The notes beneath the pieces were generated by a model that saw only the letters and a program-made list of their open reading frames with translations, was not told where the DNA came from and made no database searches. 6,327 nucleotides of DNA from an uncultured Collinsella sp. (GTDB lineage Bacteria > Actinomycetota > Coriobacteriia > Coriobacteriales > Coriobacteriaceae): assembly GCA_900556515.1 (NCBI GenBank), contig USPH01000085.1, positions 1 to 6,327 of the forward strand. The letters are read 5' to 3'. Shown here piece by piece: positions 5,720 through 6,327 of this stretch. Both the position numbers and the translations under genes were made by a program. How positions within the stretch are numbered: position 1 is the stretch's first letter; each line of letters begins with the position of its first letter.

Positions 5720-5744
5720 GTTGCCGGTGCATGGGTTCGAACCC
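5713..5744 (+). repeat. Terminator-tail repeat with T-loop palindrome, copy 2
   Basis: 31 of 32 bases are identical to 4429-4460, and it follows a terminator hairpin in the same way. Together the two copies bracket traX in direct orientation, about 1.28 kb apart. What follows differs: ATCGGGGCGC after copy 1, GAACTTCTCT after copy 2. Confidence 0.95.
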
Positions 5745-5960
5745 GAACTTCTCTATATATAAGAACGCTTGGCGAACAAAACCTGCCTTTTACCGACGGG
5801 AAACAAATAGCTGATGCTTTTGGAGTAAAGTGGCGCTCCAGAGATGACCGATGCCTTAACACCTATAAACCAGCTGGTCATCGCCAATATCAGAAGCCAA
5901 TACTTCAGTTTTAACCTCAGTGATGCGACTGAGGGACCTATTTATTTGTGAACAAAATAT
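5745..5960. other. AT-rich spacer without recognised gene
   Basis: No gene can be supported. One plus frame is open from 5684 to TAA 5912-5914 and ends in FTDGKQIADAFGVKWRSRDD and KPAGHRQYQKPILQF. It has no start codon or ribosome site, so it is at most a coding remnant. A 6-bp hairpin CCTCAG/CTGAGG is at 5915-5934, and there is a TATATATAAG stretch at 5754-5763 without a good -35. Confidence 0.5.
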
Positions 5961-6055
5961 GGAGTGCCAGATTCCCGCCCCCGGGGCCCCTCCGGTCTGG
6001 CAATATATCTCCTTGCCGCGCGGCCCGGTCGAACCGGATGAGCCGCTAAGCGTGC

Positions 6056-6067
6056 ACCTTGAGAACC
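6056..6067 (+). promoter_or_regulatory. boxA-like antitermination motif
   Basis: CACCTTGAGAAC resembles the actinobacterial rrn boxA core (TTTGAGAACT-like) and lies about 210 bases before 16S, followed within 12 bases by a strong hairpin. In rRNA leaders boxA is the NusB/NusE binding site that protects untranslated transcripts from Rho. The call rests on motif resemblance and position. Confidence 0.5.
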
Positions 6068-6078
6068 GGATACTGCGA

Positions 6079-6105
6079 GGATGGACACTTCCGAGTGTCG
6101 CATCC
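6079..6105 (+). other. Leader hairpin next to boxA
   Basis: GGATGGACACT (6079-6089) pairs with AGTGTCGCATCC (6094-6105) around TCCG, eleven pairs with one bulged C. Its place directly after the boxA-like motif suggests a boxB/boxC-like leader structure. Confidence 0.7.
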
Positions 6106-6118
6106 GGGCAGACATCGA

Positions 6119-6133
6119 ACCATTTGAAATGGT
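6119..6133. other. Perfect 15-base dyad ACCATTT-G-AAATGGT
   Basis: Seven bases are mirrored exactly around G6126. With a one-base centre it is a better candidate for a dimeric DNA-binding protein site than for an RNA hairpin, although ACCAT/ATGGT with a 5-base loop could also form. The binding protein is unknown. Confidence 0.5.
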
Positions 6134-6157
6134 CTAACTTGGATTTGTTTTTCGCAA

Positions 6158-6175
6158 GGCCGCCGAGAGGCGGCC
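6158..6175 (+). other. GNRA-loop hairpin in the rRNA leader
   Basis: GGCCGCC-GAGA-GGCGGCC is a perfect 7-bp stem with a GNRA loop on the plus strand. The nearest T run (TTTT at 6188-6191) is 12 bases away, so it is not a normal terminator. It is more likely a folding or processing element of pre-16S RNA. Confidence 0.6.
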
Positions 6176-6273
6176 CCGAGAAATTCCTTTTCCTATACTA
6201 GAACCATATGAATCGAACGGAACCGATCAGCGATGAACTGAGAGGACCGGACGGGCTCGAAGCCCATATATTT

Positions 6274-6327
6274 TGGACGGAGAGTTCGATCCTGGCTCAG
6301 GATGAACGCTGGCGGCGCGCCTAACAC
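6274..6327 (+). rRNA. rrs: 16S ribosomal RNA, 5' end only
   Basis: The 27F-primer site lies at 6281-6300 as AGAGTTCGATCCTGGCTCAG, followed by the universal GATGAACGCTGGCGGCGCGC. Counting back from E. coli position 8 places mature base 1 at about 6274. The C in place of T at the sixth... seventh base region of the primer site (GTTCGAT rather than GTTTGAT) is the known Atopobium/Collinsella variant. Only 54 bases are present because the contig ends here. Confidence 0.98.

Larger units (their letters stand above)
5961..6273 (+). promoter_or_regulatory. rRNA operon leader with stacked hairpins
   Basis: This is the region upstream of 16S rRNA. It contains TGCCAGA/TCTGGCA (5965-5971/5996-6002) around a very GC-rich core; a two-tier stem GCGGC-CCGGT/ACCGG-GCCGC (6020-6046); the boxA-like motif; a hairpin with TCCG loop (6079-6105); a 15-base dyad (6119-6133); GGCCGCC-GAGA-GGCGGCC (6158-6175); and GGGCT-CGA-AGCCC (6253-6265) just before 16S. 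Leaders of this kind carry antitermination and RNase processing signals. I could not place the rrn promoter with confidence: TATACT at 6194-6199 is a good -10 but lacks a -35. Confidence 0.65.

Noticed and set aside
4429..5744. The pair of 32-base repeats as a CRISPR array
   Set aside because: Only two copies, 1.28 kb apart, each part of a terminator; there are no spacers or cas genes.
5587..5862. Minus-strand 91-codon frame
   Set aside because: It reads through the T-loop repeat and terminator in reverse (VRTHAPATKKR); the same type of tRNA-tail artefact.
6194..6199. TATACT as the rrn promoter -10
   Set aside because: No -35-like hexamer at 15-18 bases and no TG extension; the upstream bases are the GC-rich hairpin.
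5920..6201. Plus-strand 93-codon frame in the rRNA leader
   Set aside because: It covers the leader hairpins and boxA-like motif and has no ribosome site.

Overview
The window looks like one end of a draft contig from a Coriobacteriia genome, most likely Collinsella or a close relative. The main evidence is the 16S rRNA start at the right edge. Its 27F-primer site reads AGAGTTCGATCCTGGCTCAG, the variant known from the Atopobium/Collinsella group. The high-GC, GTG-using housekeeping genes agree. Both contig ends are technical: bases 1-48 are an untrimmed Illumina Nextera adapter with its i7 index, and the right end stops 54 bases into 16S, where short-read assemblies usually break on repeated rRNA operons.

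The left two thirds (49-4390) is ordinary, dense, plus-strand core genome. It holds the 3' part of a membrane sensor histidine kinase (cut by the contig end), purC (SAICAR synthetase), a small basic two-helix membrane protein in tight coupling with purC, a strong intrinsic terminator, an M29-family metallo-aminopeptidase, and tRNA-Lys(UUU) with its own promoter and terminator. A promoter-like sequence overlaps the terminator upstream of the aminopeptidase, so that gene probably starts its own transcript.

The right third (4391-6273) is different. It is AT-richer and carries one recognisable gene, a TraX-family membrane protein. This gene is bracketed by two copies of a composite repeat: an intrinsic terminator hairpin with a UNCG-type loop, a T run, and a conserved tail ending in the tRNA T-loop palindrome GGGTTCGAACCC. 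Just upstream of traX are a row of abutting palindromes, two with GNRA loops, and a degenerate copy of the tRNA-Lys 3' end. The layout suggests an insertion, or a series of insertions, behind tRNA-Lys between the tRNA and an rRNA operon. No integrase is visible, so the mechanism is unknown.

The last ~370 bases are the rRNA leader: several hairpins, a boxA-like motif, a perfect dyad, and the first 54 bases of 16S rRNA. No CRISPR array, IS transposase or complete mobile element was seen. The most useful leads are the terminator/T-loop repeat, the palindrome array in front of traX, and the traX insertion itself.
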